Of a stretch of 64,000 nt of DNA, positions 53,600 through 63,363 are shown one piece after another; positions within the stretch are counted from its first letter, which is position 1; each line of letters opens with the position of its first letter. Under the pieces are notes generated by a model. The model searched no databases and was not told the DNA's origin. It saw only the letters and a program-made list of their open reading frames with translations. The position numbers and the translations under genes were made by a program. The DNA comes from Psychromonas sp. MME1 (GTDB taxonomy: Bacteria > Pseudomonadota > Gammaproteobacteria > Enterobacterales > Psychromonadaceae), in the NCBI RefSeq assembly GCF_041080865.1, contig NZ_CP160906.1, positions 1,922,001 through 1,986,000 on the forward strand, written 5' to 3'.

Positions 53600-54276
53600 C
53601 TACAAATTTAATTTATGCGCGACAAGATTAAGAATTTGCTCGACCACTTCATCGATAGTCAAACAAGTTGAATCGATAACAAATGCATCTTCTGCGGGCC
53701 GTAAAGGCGCTACAGTGCGATTTCGATCACGAAAATCTCGCTCTTTTATCTCGCTTAAAATTTGCGCAATGCTAACACTAAAGCCTTTCTCTTGCAACTG
53801 ATTAAAACGACGTTGTGCTCGCTCTTCTGCACTTGCATCTAAGAATACTTTCACTGTGGCATCAGGAAAAACGACCGTCCCCATATCGCGTCCATCGGCT
53901 ATTAAGCCGGGCTTTTGATAAAATGCTTTTTGGCGAGCCAATAATGCATCTCTAACGACTTCAATTGATGCAATTTGCGATGCAGCATCGGCAACAATTT
54001 CAGTACGTAATTGATCACCGATATTGTTACCAGATAGCAGTGTATCCACACCAACACCATTCGATTGGAAAGAAACTTGTAAATCTAGCGCTAATTTAAC
54101 CAGCGTCTGGTGATCCTTAAATCTATTTTTTGCTGCAATGCCGCAAAAGCTAAAACCCGATATAATGCGCCACTATCAAGTAGGTTCCACTGTAGTTTTT
54201 TAGCAAGAATATGACAAACCGTGCCTTTTCCTGAACCGCTTGGCCCATCAATGGTAATGATATTTGTTGTTGCCAC
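53600..54276 (-). pseudogene. cmk: cytidylate kinase, frameshifted (probable sequence error)
   Basis: Cmk phosphorylates CMP and dCMP. The N-terminal part is normal: [19 protein letters not shown] (P-loop) and [12 protein letters not shown]. The frame then breaks after KIDL at about 54117 and ends at 54091. The rest is in another frame and includes LIADGRDMGTVVFPDA and ERDFRDRNR, ending at 53600. One extra A (TTAAGG to TTAAAGG on the minus strand) restores [15 protein letters not shown] and a 225-residue protein; E. coli Cmk has 227. The gene sits in its conserved place before rpsA. Confidence 0.9.
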
Positions 54277-54299
54277 CAGTTAATTCCTCATAATTATGT

Positions 54300-55082
54300 T
54301 TAATCAATTTCATCCATATAGCTATCTAAATTGGGATCAGGTTGTCCTGTTCTCTCTGGCGAGTCTGTTTTCATAATAAATTCGATTTTGGCATTAGCAT
54401 CACCAGAATAAAACTTAAATGCTTCATATTGAATATAAGCTTCTTTAACAAAAAGGTAAGGATCTAACGATTGCTCTAATAGCGTCTCTTGCCCTAACAA
54501 TTGCTCACGCTTATCTAGACCATCGAGGGCTAACAAAGCGACCCGATCCCAAAAACTGATATAACTCATCGGAAAATACAACCCATCGACAAAGTTACCC
54601 ACTAATTTCCTCGGGCTGCTAGGTCCCAATACGGGCAACATTAAATAGGGTCCATTGGGAACAGACCAACGTCCCAATACATTGGAAAAACTTTCACGAC
54701 GTCGAGGCACGCCAAACTCATCGGCGACATCAAAAAAACCCAAGACACCCAGTGTCGTATTAACAACAAAACGGAATAATGCTTTACCACCGTGCTCAAA
54801 CTCTAACTGCAATAAATTATTAATGACTGTCGAAGGTTCTGAAAAGTTGGCAACAAAGTTGTTGATTGATTTTCTGCCCGTTGTAGGGACCCAATCAACG
54901 TAGGTTTCGGTGGTTGGTTTGTAGATATAAGGATCGAGTATTTTATAGTTAAAATCCCAAAAAACACGGTTAATCGGTTCAATGGGATCGCTCATTTTAT
55001 ACTCAGGATCCGTTGCTGGGTTTATCGTTTGCGCTGCAACTGGTTGGATAAAACAGACACACAAGATAAAAAATAGTCTCAT
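54300..55082 (-). CDS. mlaA: MlaA (VacJ), outer-membrane lipid asymmetry protein
   Basis: MlaA removes phospholipids from the outer leaflet and passes them to the Mla pathway. The 260-residue protein has the family pattern: DPIEPINRVFWDFNYKILDP, FVVNTTLGVLGFFDVADEFG and GPYLMLPVLGPSSPR. The signal sequence ends QPVAAQ, which looks like a signal peptidase I site. There is no cysteine in a proper lipobox, whereas E. coli MlaA is a lipoprotein. It is located between the ccm operon and cmk. Confidence 0.9.
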   Translation of the reverse strand: MRLFFILCVCFIQPVAAQTINPATDPEYKMSDPIEPINRVFWDFNYKILDPYIYKPTTETYVDWVPTTGRKSINNFVANFSEPSTVINNLLQLEFEHGGKALFRFVVNTTLGVLGFFDVADEFGVPRRRESFSNVLGRWSVPNGPYLMLPVLGPSSPRKLVGNFVDGLYFPMSYISFWDRVALLALDGLDKREQLLGQETLLEQSLDPYLFVKEAYIQYEAFKFYSGDANAKIEFIMKTDSPERTGQPDPNLDSYMDEID

Positions 55083-55169
55083 AAATTCATTCAGTTATTA
55101 TAAAGATAGATAAACCGATTATAGATATAAAACGGTCATACACCAAATAATTATAATAAATCAGCCATA

Positions 55170-56462
55170 TTATAAAGCTTCATCAATAACAATTTTAACC
55201 TCGTTTTGACTATCCCGTTCCACCACTTCACTTTGTCCCTGCCACTTGCCAGAAGTCGCATTTTCATCCGTGGTTATACGCGCCTTAATAATAAACTCCG
55301 GGTAATCACTTAATTTCATGCCAGCAGTCATTGCATTCGCATCGGATAATTCAACCTTAATTGGAAACAGGTTAAGTGGCAATTTTACTGCTGCAATAGG
55401 CATTTTTGGACCAGCAGGTAATTGCGCAAAAACAAATAAAGAGCCACCTTCAGGAAGATTAACCGATTCACTAATATTAATAGTTACCTGATACGCTTGA
55501 CCAATCGCAACCACCTTGTTAGTGGTTAACGCATGTTCCGATGGTGCTATGATTTGCATTTGCTCACTGCGTGCCTGTTGAACCTGCAACTGAGTATTGG
55601 CATAGGCAATGCTGTCATGTAATATTTTTTCCTGTTCAGAACCAGCATCCACCAAGGTCAACATTTTTTCCCAACGCACTTTAGCTTCATTGAAGTCCTG
55701 TTTTTCAAGGGCAATAAAAGCATACATTGACCAAGCTTCAATCAGGTCGGGATAAGTCGCTAATATATTTTTTAACATCAACTCAGCTTGCTGCTGTGAA
55801 TATTCATCACCTTGCATTTTAAGCTCTATAAAAGTTAGTTTTGCATCTAACGATTGGGGATTTAACAGATACGCTTTTTGCGCTGCATCCAAAGCAGAGT
55901 CTGCATCTTTAAAAAACATCGCTAAGCGTGTATATAATAACCAACCATCGGCATCATTGGCTTGTACGCTAAGGTGTGTACGTAAACCGAGCATGATATC
56001 TTTTAAATCTTGTTCACTCGGGCGGCTGTTTTTATCATTAAAAAGTTTATTCTTTAATGCGGGATAACGCTGTAGTACATTATCCCAATGGCTTAACTGC
56101 TGGTATCCACCAACCGAAGAATAGAGACTAATACTACCTGCTAATAATATGAATAGACCAGGTAACCAGATAAATTTACTTTTTTTAGCACTCTTTTTCT
56201 GATCTGCATCGATAACATCATCGAGTAAATTGTATTGCAATTCTTCAATTATTTTATCTTTATCAACTATAATTCCCTGTGATTCATCGTTTTCTAACTC
56301 CGCTAACCTTGTCTCATATAGGTCACGATTAAGTTGGTTACGCGCGGCTGTATTACTATTTTTAGATTGATTCGCGCTTTTCCTAATGAAAGGAAGCATA
56401 AACAGCGTACAGGCGATAATTAGCAATAAGATAATGCCTAGAAAAAATTGTATGATCATCAT
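55170..56462 (-). CDS. ccmI: CcmI, cytochrome c maturation TPR protein
   Basis: CcmI presents apocytochrome c to the CcmFH heme lyase. The 430-residue protein has two membrane helices (about 3-25 and 96-115) with a cytoplasmic loop containing LNRDLYETRLAELE. A periplasmic TPR region (about 150-290) and a C-terminal beta domain (INISESVNLPEGGSLFVFAQ) follow. The start overlaps the ccmH stop (ATGA type). Confidence 0.9.
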   Translation of the reverse strand: MMIIQFFLGIILLLIIACTLFMLPFIRKSANQSKNSNTAARNQLNRDLYETRLAELENDESQGIIVDKDKIIEELQYNLLDDVIDADQKKSAKKSKFIWLPGLFILLAGSISLYSSVGGYQQLSHWDNVLQRYPALKNKLFNDKNSRPSEQDLKDIMLGLRTHLSVQANDADGWLLYTRLAMFFKDADSALDAAQKAYLLNPQSLDAKLTFIELKMQGDEYSQQQAELMLKNILATYPDLIEAWSMYAFIALEKQDFNEAKVRWEKMLTLVDAGSEQEKILHDSIAYANTQLQVQQARSEQMQIIAPSEHALTTNKVVAIGQAYQVTINISESVNLPEGGSLFVFAQLPAGPKMPIAAVKLPLNLFPIKVELSDANAMTAGMKLSDYPEFIIKARITTDENATSGKWQGQSEVVERDSQNEVKIVIDEAL

Positions 56463-56965
56463 TGATTTCCCTGTTTTACGTTTTTTTCTGACTGTTTATT
56501 TTTACCAAGTAGGGTTTGTAACCGTTTAGCATCGTTATTATTTAAAGGGTCGTCAGTTTTATTCTGGCTGTTAATTTGTCGATATAGAATATAAAAGCCC
56601 AGCACAATAAAAATAAGCGGCCCTAACCATAAAAAGATAGTTGCCGGGGTCATTGGCGGATCATAACGAACAAAGTTACCAAAACGAGCCACCATATAAT
56701 CAATAACCTGTTCTTCACTCTTACCCTGTTTCACTAGCTCATAGGTTTTATTACGTAAATCCTTCGCAAGCTCCGCGTTAGAGTCTGAAATATTCTGATT
56801 CTGACATTTTGGGCAACGTAATTGTTTACTTAAATCCAAAAAAAGCTGTTCTTGTTGTGGATTATCAAACTCAAAACTATCGATTGCATTTGCACTACTA
56901 ACGGCCGTTATACAGCACAGTAACATGAGTAGTTGGCGCACAGGGGAGAAAAGTAATTGATTCAT
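56459..56965 (-). CDS. ccmH: CcmH, cytochrome c maturation thiol-reductase subunit
   Basis: CcmH reduces the CXXCH motif of apocytochrome c. The 168-residue protein has a signal sequence, the conserved LRCPKCQNQNI (Cys51, Cys54), the DLRNKTYELVKQGKSEEQV helix and a C-terminal membrane helix (about 106-127). It is the short CcmH form, with ccmI as a separate gene. Confidence 0.94.
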   Translation of the reverse strand: MNQLLFSPVRQLLMLLCCITAVSSANAIDSFEFDNPQQEQLFLDLSKQLRCPKCQNQNISDSNAELAKDLRNKTYELVKQGKSEEQVIDYMVARFGNFVRYDPPMTPATIFLWLGPLIFIVLGFYILYRQINSQNKTDDPLNNNDAKRLQTLLGKNKQSEKNVKQGNQ

Positions 56966-56968
56966 AGA

Positions 56969-57505
56969 TTATTCCATTTTGGCAAAAATAGCGGAGAGTT
57001 CATTTTCCCAGATTTGAGCATTCAAATCACCAACATGACGGTATTGAATAATGCCTTTGCTATCAATAAAAAAGGTCTCTGGCGCACCATAAACACCAAG
57101 ATCTAAACCAAGCATGCCATTTTCATCAAACAGACTAACTTTATAAGGGTCATGTAAATCTGTGAGCCACTTAATCGCTTTGGGGCGTTGATCTTTATAA
57201 TTCATACCAACAATATAAACCCCCTGCCCAGCCAATTGGTTTAAAAATTGATGTTCGGCATAACAAGTAGGACACCAAGTTGCCCATACATTAAGTAACA
57301 ATTTTTGCTCTGTAAAAATTGATCGATCGTACTGTTTTTCCGGGCTATAAATATCCTGCAGGGTAAACTCAGGGACGGGTTGCCCAATTAATGCTGAATC
57401 TAATTTACGCGGGTCAGAATATAAGCCCTTAAAAAGAAAATAACAGACAATAACAAAAATAATTAAAGGGATCGACAAAGCCAATAGGGTACGATTTTTA
57501 GCCAT
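56969..57505 (-). CDS. ccmG: CcmG (DsbE), thiol:disulfide interchange protein
   Basis: CcmG is the membrane-anchored thioredoxin of the ccm system. The 178-residue protein has an N-terminal anchor (about 7-26), the active site WATWCPTCYAE (Cys78, Cys81) and GAPETFFIDSKGII with the cis-Pro region. The ATG at 57503-57505 gives the usual start MAKNRTLL. It overlaps the ccmF stop region, with an AGGAAG upstream. Confidence 0.94.
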   Translation of the reverse strand: MAKNRTLLALSIPLIIFVIVCYFLFKGLYSDPRKLDSALIGQPVPEFTLQDIYSPEKQYDRSIFTEQKLLLNVWATWCPTCYAEHQFLNQLAGQGVYIVGMNYKDQRPKAIKWLTDLHDPYKVSLFDENGMLGLDLGVYGAPETFFIDSKGIIQYRHVGDLNAQIWENELSAIFAKME

Positions 57506-57506
57506 A

Positions 57507-59468
57507 TTATGCAGCTTCCTGTAGAGCATTTATTGTTTTTTTAACGCGGTAACGACGGTCAATGATCATCAATACACCCGCCAATGCCATTAGTAGTGGC
57601 CCAAACCAAATCCAACGAATAAACGGTTTGTAATAAATACGCACCGCCCATGCACCATCGGGTAAGGCTTCACCCATTGCAATATACAAATCACGAGTAA
57701 TACCGGCATCAATCGCAGCTTCCGTCATTGGCATTCTTTGTACAGTATAAAAGCGTTTTTCAGCGCGCAGTGTGGCAATCACATTGGCCTCTTTATATAC
57801 GGTAAACACACCAACTGTGCCCTTATAATTACTACCTTGTAACGCTTCGAGCGCATCAAAATGAAAATGATAGTGTTCAAAAGCAATATTCTCACCAACG
57901 GCTAATTTAACATCTCGTTCAATGGAGTAATTTTGCGTCATCGTGATACCGATAATTAACACCGCAAAACCTGCATGGCCTAAGCTCATCGCCCAATGGC
58001 TATTACCTAATTTCATAAACCCTTTTACAAGAGAAAAACGATGCGTTGAGCGCAAATAAAGCTCACTGAACGTGGTCGATAATATCCAAAAACCAAGAAA
58101 AACACCTAACACGGCCAACCAAGTAAAATGCGAGGCGAATTGGAATAAAAATATTAAGGTGAAAACGACACTAGCAACTAATGAGATAGCTAATGGTGCG
58201 AATAGTTCAGCCATATTTTGACGTTTCCAACGCATCAACGGGCCAACTCCCAAAAACAAGGAAAATGGCACCACAAGTACGGTAAAGATACGATTAAAAA
58301 AGGGTTCGCCAATGGAGATGCTACCCAAACCTATCTCCTTATGAACAAGAGGTAATAGCGTTCCCAAAAGTACGACTATCAAGGCGGCAATTAAAAAAAT
58401 ATTATTAATAAGTAACCAACTCTCACGCGAGCAGAGTGAGAATTTACCTCGACTTTTTACCTTAGATGCTTGAATGATATAGAGTAATAGTGAGCCACCA
58501 ATAACGAGAATAAGGAATGCCAAAATAAACAACCCTCTCGCGGGATCACTGGCAAAAGCGTGTACTGAAACTAAAACACCAGAGCGCACTAAAAAGGTAC
58601 CCAACAAACTTAATGAGAAAGCACTGATAGCGAGTAAAACAGTCCAGGACTTAAAGACACCACGTTTTTCACTGACGGCTAAGGAATGAATTAATGCAGT
58701 GCCTGCAATCCAAGGCATAAATGAAGCATTTTCAACGGGATCCCAAAACCACCATCCTCCCCAACCAAGCTCTGCATAGGCCCACCAACTTCCAAGCGCA
58801 ATGCCTACGGTAAGAAATACCCACGCAGTCATTGTCCAGGGGCGCGACCACTTTGCCCAAGCACTATCAAGACGCCCCTCTAATAGAGCCGCAATGGCAA
58901 AGGCAAAGGCCACGGAAAAGCCAACGTAGCCCATATACAGCATAGGGGGATGAATAATCAAACCAACATCTTGTAAGAGAGGATTAAGGTCTCGACCATC
59001 TACTGGAAAATAAGGCAAGGTACGTAAAAACGGGTTGGAAGTTAAGATAACGAAAAGATAGAATCCTAATGAAATCAATCCTAATATAGCTAAGACGCGC
59101 GCAATTGACTCGACGGGAAGTGCTTTGCTCAATACCGCAACGGCCATACTCCACAGTGCAAGTAAAAAGACCCAAAGCAATAGTGACCCTTCATGGGCTC
59201 CCCAAACTGCTGACAAGCGAAAATACCAAGGCAGTGATGAGTTGGAATTATTCGCGATATAGGCAACACTAAAGTCATTATCAAGGAATAAATAACTTAA
59301 AATGATGAAGGCCAAAAAAACAAATATAAACTGTAAAATCGTCAATATTTTAGCAGATGCAATAGCACTTGGCTGGTTAGCATACAACCCATAAAGGGGA
59401 TAAACAGTTTGCAATAACGCTAACATACAGGCTATAGCTAATGAAAATTGACCAATTTCAGCAAGCAT
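57507..59468 (-). CDS. ccmF: CcmF, heme lyase subunit
   Basis: CcmF attaches heme to apocytochrome c. The 653-residue membrane protein has about 15 helices and the tryptophan-rich WWD motif GWGGWWFWDPVENASFMPW (about 232-250). Family marks include FRLSAVWGAHEGSLLLW and VLLGTLLPL. The length is standard. Confidence 0.95.
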   Translation of the reverse strand: MLAEIGQFSLAIACMLALLQTVYPLYGLYANQPSAIASAKILTILQFIFVFLAFIILSYLFLDNDFSVAYIANNSNSSLPWYFRLSAVWGAHEGSLLLWVFLLALWSMAVAVLSKALPVESIARVLAILGLISLGFYLFVILTSNPFLRTLPYFPVDGRDLNPLLQDVGLIIHPPMLYMGYVGFSVAFAFAIAALLEGRLDSAWAKWSRPWTMTAWVFLTVGIALGSWWAYAELGWGGWWFWDPVENASFMPWIAGTALIHSLAVSEKRGVFKSWTVLLAISAFSLSLLGTFLVRSGVLVSVHAFASDPARGLFILAFLILVIGGSLLLYIIQASKVKSRGKFSLCSRESWLLINNIFLIAALIVVLLGTLLPLVHKEIGLGSISIGEPFFNRIFTVLVVPFSLFLGVGPLMRWKRQNMAELFAPLAISLVASVVFTLIFLFQFASHFTWLAVLGVFLGFWILSTTFSELYLRSTHRFSLVKGFMKLGNSHWAMSLGHAGFAVLIIGITMTQNYSIERDVKLAVGENIAFEHYHFHFDALEALQGSNYKGTVGVFTVYKEANVIATLRAEKRFYTVQRMPMTEAAIDAGITRDLYIAMGEALPDGAWAVRIYYKPFIRWIWFGPLLMALAGVLMIIDRRYRVKKTINALQEAA

Positions 59469-59479
59469 TGAACAGTCCT

Positions 59480-59947
59480 TTAATTATTATTTACTTTTAA
59501 ATGTTCCATGCCCTTAAGCGCATCGGCAACATCAGGCGGCATATATTCTTCATCATGTTTTGCAAGCACTTCAAAGGCATAAATTTCTGTCGCAGCGGTT
59601 AACTCACCTTGCGCCACAATCCCCTGCCCCTCGCGAAAAAGATCCGGTAAAATACCATCAAAGAAAATGGTGACCGTCCCGCCCCCATTATCAAGTAGAT
59701 CAAAACTCACTTTTAAACTATCAGGATCTCGCCTTACACTGCCCGGTACAACCATTCCCCCAACACGTAATGTCTGCCCAACAACAGGTTTAACACCGGT
59801 TTCCTTTTTACCTTGTATCACCTCTGTCGGTGTATAAAAAAGATCGATATTTTGCTGCAAAGCAAATAACACTAATCCTAATGCTATCGATAATCCCAAT
59901 ATTAATGAGGTAGTAATTAAGAGTCGTTTTTTGCGCCTAGGATTCAT
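59480..59947 (-). CDS. ccmE: CcmE, periplasmic heme chaperone
   Basis: CcmE carries heme covalently on a histidine and hands it to CcmF. The 155-residue protein has an N-terminal anchor (about 9-30), an OB fold with [15 protein letters not shown], and the heme-binding His131 and Tyr135 in [11 protein letters not shown]. It overlaps ccmD. Confidence 0.95.
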   Translation of the reverse strand: MNPRRKKRLLITTSLILGLSIALGLVLFALQQNIDLFYTPTEVIQGKKETGVKPVVGQTLRVGGMVVPGSVRRDPDSLKVSFDLLDNGGGTVTIFFDGILPDLFREGQGIVAQGELTAATEIYAFEVLAKHDEEYMPPDVADALKGMEHLKVNNN

Positions 59948-60150
59948 AATGAGCCTTCTACATTTTGTGCATCTTTAATACGTTGTTGCCGTAACAAACG
60001 CTGTTTAACGGTTACTAATATTTTCTTTTTTTTCGCTCTGGTATTAATGATCAAAACAAGCAACGCCAAAAAGGAGATGCCATAGGCCAACCATACATAA
60101 AAAGCGTATCCGCCCATCGCAAAAAAATCACTGATTGAAGAAAATGCCAT
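59944..60150 (-). CDS. ccmD: CcmD, heme exporter small subunit
   Basis: CcmD helps release holo-CcmE from CcmABC. The protein is 68 residues from the ATG at 60148-60150, with the family start [16 protein letters not shown] and one membrane helix followed by a basic tail. GAGGGG precedes the ATG. The longer upstream frame overlaps ccmC and is not used. Confidence 0.9.
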   Translation of the reverse strand: MAFSSISDFFAMGGYAFYVWLAYGISFLALLVLIINTRAKKKKILVTVKQRLLRQQRIKDAQNVEGSL

Positions 60151-60152
60151 TG

Positions 60153-60917
60153 TTAACACCCCTCTTTTGAAACATTCACAGACGGTTTGGTTAATAATGC
60201 AATCACCCAAGGCCGGTGACTCTCTCGCGATAATATCTCATTACGAAAACGCATTAAACTCAGTGAACCTAGAAAGGCAGCAAAAGCAATAATCATGATA
60301 AGCAAAGGCCAAAGCATTTCAGGGGCCATTGATGGCTTCTCAAATTTACTAATTGTTGCCCCTTGATGCAACGTATTCCACCACACAACTGAGTAATGGA
60401 TGATGGGCAAGTTAATCACGCCGACAAGCGTTAAAATGGCAGCCGCACGCCCCGCTAAGGCTTTATCTGAGAATGCATTGTAAAGCGCGATAATACCAAG
60501 ATAGACAAATAACAAAATTAGCTCAGAGGTTAACCTTGCATCCCATACCCACCAAGTTCCCCACATCGGTTTCCCCCATGCAGCTCCGGTGAATAAAGCA
60601 ATGAAAGTAAAAACAGCACCAACGGGAGCAGTTGCAGCAACACTCATTTCCGCTAAACGAATTTGCCAAACAAGTGCGACAAATGCAGCAATAGCCATTG
60701 TTGAGTATGCCGCCATCGCCATCATAGCAGCAGGGACATGAATATAGATAATACGAAAACTATCCCCTTGTTGATAATCTGGCGGTGCGAATAATAACCC
60801 CCATACCATACCAATAATAAATGTAACAACAGTTACGACAACAAACCAAGGTAATAACGTACCTGCTAATTGATAGCTTTTTTCAGGTTTTGCGTAGGGG
60901 TGTAACCATTTCCACAT
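60153..60917 (-). CDS. ccmC: CcmC, heme exporter/handling protein
   Basis: CcmC loads heme onto CcmE. The 254-residue protein has six membrane helices and the WWD motif WGTWWVWDARLTSELILL (about 119-136). Flanking histidines lie in IYIHVPAAMM and NLPIIHYSVVWW. It starts 22 bases after ccmB. Confidence 0.95.
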   Translation of the reverse strand: MWKWLHPYAKPEKSYQLAGTLLPWFVVVTVVTFIIGMVWGLLFAPPDYQQGDSFRIIYIHVPAAMMAMAAYSTMAIAAFVALVWQIRLAEMSVAATAPVGAVFTFIALFTGAAWGKPMWGTWWVWDARLTSELILLFVYLGIIALYNAFSDKALAGRAAAILTLVGVINLPIIHYSVVWWNTLHQGATISKFEKPSMAPEMLWPLLIMIIAFAAFLGSLSLMRFRNEILSRESHRPWVIALLTKPSVNVSKEGC

Positions 60918-60939
60918 AATCTATCTCTACTATAAAAAA

Positions 60940-61608
60940 TTAACTAAGACTAACGCGCAATGAGGCCGCAATAGCAAAAGGAGCCAATGTAATTGAAGCC
61001 ACTAACATAGCAGCTAAAAGTGCTAAGAATCCTAAATAAGATTGTCCATAAGCTGCCGCATCAACCGCCATCGTTGAAAAAATTAAAATTGGGATACTTA
61101 AGGGTAACATGATGAGACTTAATAATACCCCCCCTTTACGTAACCCTACCGTTAATGCAACACCAATCGCGCCGAGTAAACTCAAGATAGGGGTCGCAAT
61201 TAAAAGGGTTAAAAATAACGCGTAATAAGTGCGCATATCCAGCGCTAAAAAAATCGCTAACAAGGGTGAAACCAACAGAATTGGGACACCTGTTAACAAC
61301 CAGTGCGCAAATACCTTGGCACTAACCAACCAAGGTAAAGGGTAACCAGTCAGCATTAACTGCTCTAGACTCCCATCAATGAAGTCATCTTTAAAAAGCC
61401 GCTCAAAGGAGAGTAATGCTGACAATAACGCAGCAACCCAAATAATGCCGGGAGCAATACGTTTAAGTAAAGTGGGCTCACTACCAATCGCTAATGGAAA
61501 GAGGGTCACCACAATAACAAAAAACCAAATCGGATTTAAAATATCACTTTGACGACGAAATGCGCCCTTCAATTCTTTACTAACAATTTGCACAAAAGCA
61601 CTAAACAT
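60940..61608 (-). CDS. ccmB: CcmB, heme exporter membrane subunit
   Basis: CcmB is the membrane part of the CcmAB ATPase. The protein has about 222 residues with six helices. Family features include VSKELKGAFRRQSDILNP near the start and FKDDFIDGSLEQLMLTGYPL in the first loop. A GTG at 61617 would add three residues; the ATG at 61606-61608 is better placed. It overlaps the end of ccmA. Confidence 0.92.
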   Translation of the reverse strand: MFSAFVQIVSKELKGAFRRQSDILNPIWFFVIVVTLFPLAIGSEPTLLKRIAPGIIWVAALLSALLSFERLFKDDFIDGSLEQLMLTGYPLPWLVSAKVFAHWLLTGVPILLVSPLLAIFLALDMRTYYALFLTLLIATPILSLLGAIGVALTVGLRKGGVLLSLIMLPLSIPILIFSTMAVDAAAYGQSYLGFLALLAAMLVASITLAPFAIAASLRVSLS

Positions 61609-62236
61609 AAATGTCACTCAGTGATTTTTCTAAGGTCACTTTTCTCAGTAATTTTTTATCAATCGATAAATCTTGATGGGTAGTCAATAACAACATTCCC
61701 CCTTTTTTGGCATGCTCAATAAAAAGTTCCTCCAATACAGCAATGCCAGATTTATCAATTGCAGTAAAAGGTTCATCAAGAATCCATAACGGACAATCAT
61801 TAATCCATAAACGCGCTAAAGCAACTCGACGCTGTTGCCCGGCTGAAAGCTGTGATGTTGGTATATCTTCATAGCCCGCTAGGCCAACCTTAGCTAATAC
61901 GCTGCAAAGATTAAAACTTCCCTTAGCCGGATGCATGTTTTGAAAAAACTGTAAATTTTCCAATGCTGTCAGTTCGGGTTTTACGCCCGATTTATGGCCA
62001 AGGAACAATAATTGTCGATGAAAAACATCACGATCTGAGGCGATACTCTCATTTTGCCAAGAAATATCACCACAATAGGGCTGAGCCAATCCAACTAACA
62101 AACGAAATAGAGAGGTCTTTCCAACCCCATTAGGGCCTTCTATTTGGACAATATCACCCGGTTTGACTATCAAATTAAAATTTTGAAACAAAACTCTATT
62201 TTCACGCACGCAGGTTAAATTGTTACAATGAAGCAT
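61601..62236 (-). CDS. ccmA: CcmA, heme exporter ATPase
   Basis: CcmA powers release of heme-loaded CcmE. The 211-residue ABC protein has Walker A GPNGVGKTSLF (about 34-44), signature LSAGQQRRVALARLW, Walker B LWILDEPFTAID and the H-loop TTHQDLS. It is the first gene of the ccmABCDEFGHI operon, 173 bases downstream of the chemotaxis genes. Confidence 0.95.
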   Translation of the reverse strand: MLHCNNLTCVRENRVLFQNFNLIVKPGDIVQIEGPNGVGKTSLFRLLVGLAQPYCGDISWQNESIASDRDVFHRQLLFLGHKSGVKPELTALENLQFFQNMHPAKGSFNLCSVLAKVGLAGYEDIPTSQLSAGQQRRVALARLWINDCPLWILDEPFTAIDKSGIAVLEELFIEHAKKGGMLLLTTHQDLSIDKKLLRKVTLEKSLSDIYV

Positions 62237-62409
62237 ACCAGCTACCTAATATTAAAAATGTGCAATATGAAAACGTAATGATGCAGGTTGCAAAAATAAG
62301 AATGTTAACACAGCGATTTTATCTGAGGAATAGAGTGGAATATACAAGCGCATACTTTTCTCAATTCACATTGCCTGTGGCATGCGCTCGTTAATAATAA
62401 AATAAATCC

Positions 62410-62802
62410 CTACTTCTTATGCAAGTTAAGTAACAATTCAGCTTCAGCTCTGGGTAATTCACATTCAACCATCAATTCATCAATTGATGCACCAAGCTCA
62501 ACCATTTTCATGGCTCGAGTATAAAGCCTATTTTCAGGCGCTTGTGCAACTAAATTGGAATGATTTTCTTGAATTTGTTTTACCATTTTTTCAAATTTTT
62601 GTATTTTCTTCCCCATCCCTAAACTGACCGCATGCGCTTCCGTAAACTGTCTTTTAAAAGACGCGTTATTGCTCGTAAGAGATTCAACAAGTGACTGTAA
62701 TTCATTAATTTTAAGTTGTTGTTTTTTTATGAATAGATAATTTACAACAAATAAAATAATAGATAGCAACAAAGCAATCCAAGGGATATAGGATAAGAGC
62801 AT
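62410..62802 (-). CDS. DUF2802 domain protein
   Basis: This 130-residue protein has one N-terminal membrane helix (about 5-26), a coiled coil (about 30-80) and the DUF2802 helical end MKMVELGASIDELMVECELP. It is regularly found after cheW in the fliA-cheYZAB-parC-parP-cheW cluster of Vibrio and Shewanella. The function is unknown but flagellar or polar in context. Confidence 0.85.
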   Translation of the reverse strand: MLLSYIPWIALLLSIILFVVNYLFIKKQQLKINELQSLVESLTSNNASFKRQFTEAHAVSLGMGKKIQKFEKMVKQIQENHSNLVAQAPENRLYTRAMKMVELGASIDELMVECELPRAEAELLLNLHKK

Positions 62803-62814
62803 TATTTACTCAAC

Positions 62815-63302
62815 TTATAATAAATTTAATTCATCCCACTCATCTTCAGAGAGCAGCTTATTCAAATCGACCAGAATAAGTAAACCATCTCCTCGATTAC
62901 TTACCCCCTGAATAAATTGTGCACTCTCAGCGGTGCCGACATGCGGCGCATCTTCTATCTCAGATTTCTTAAGGTAAACAACTTCGGCAACGCTATCGAC
63001 CAAAATACCAATTACCTGTTTTTCAGCTTCGATAATAACAATACGGGTATTATCTGTAATTTCAGCAGGCATTAAACCAAAGCGGAACGAGTATCAATTA
63101 CCGTGACAACATTACCACGTAAATTAATAATACCGAGTACATAACTAGGCGCACCGGGCACCGCAGCAATTTCACTATAACGCAAAATTTCTTGTACCTG
63201 CATTACATTGACGCCATAGGTTTCATTTTCAAGTTGAAAAGTTACTCTTTGAAAGACTTCATCATCTACAGATTTCACGATTTTTTTATCATTGTTTTGC
63301 AT
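62815..63302 (-). pseudogene. cheW: CheW, chemotaxis coupling protein, frameshifted
   Basis: CheW couples receptors to CheA. The first frame (63302 down) reads FQRVTFQLENETYGVNVMQV and LGIINLRGNVVTVIDTRS, then stops at 63072. The next frame continues MPAEITDNTRIVIIEAEKQV and runs to 62815. One extra C near 63085 (TTCCGC to TTCCCGC on the minus strand) restores the family sequence IDTRSRFGLMPAE and a 162-residue protein, the normal size. It is either a sequence error or a recent mutation. Confidence 0.9.
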
Positions 63303-63363
63303 AAGGTTCCCTACTTATATATTAATTAAAGTAATCTTAGTGTTTTTTTAAGTCCATTGAACA

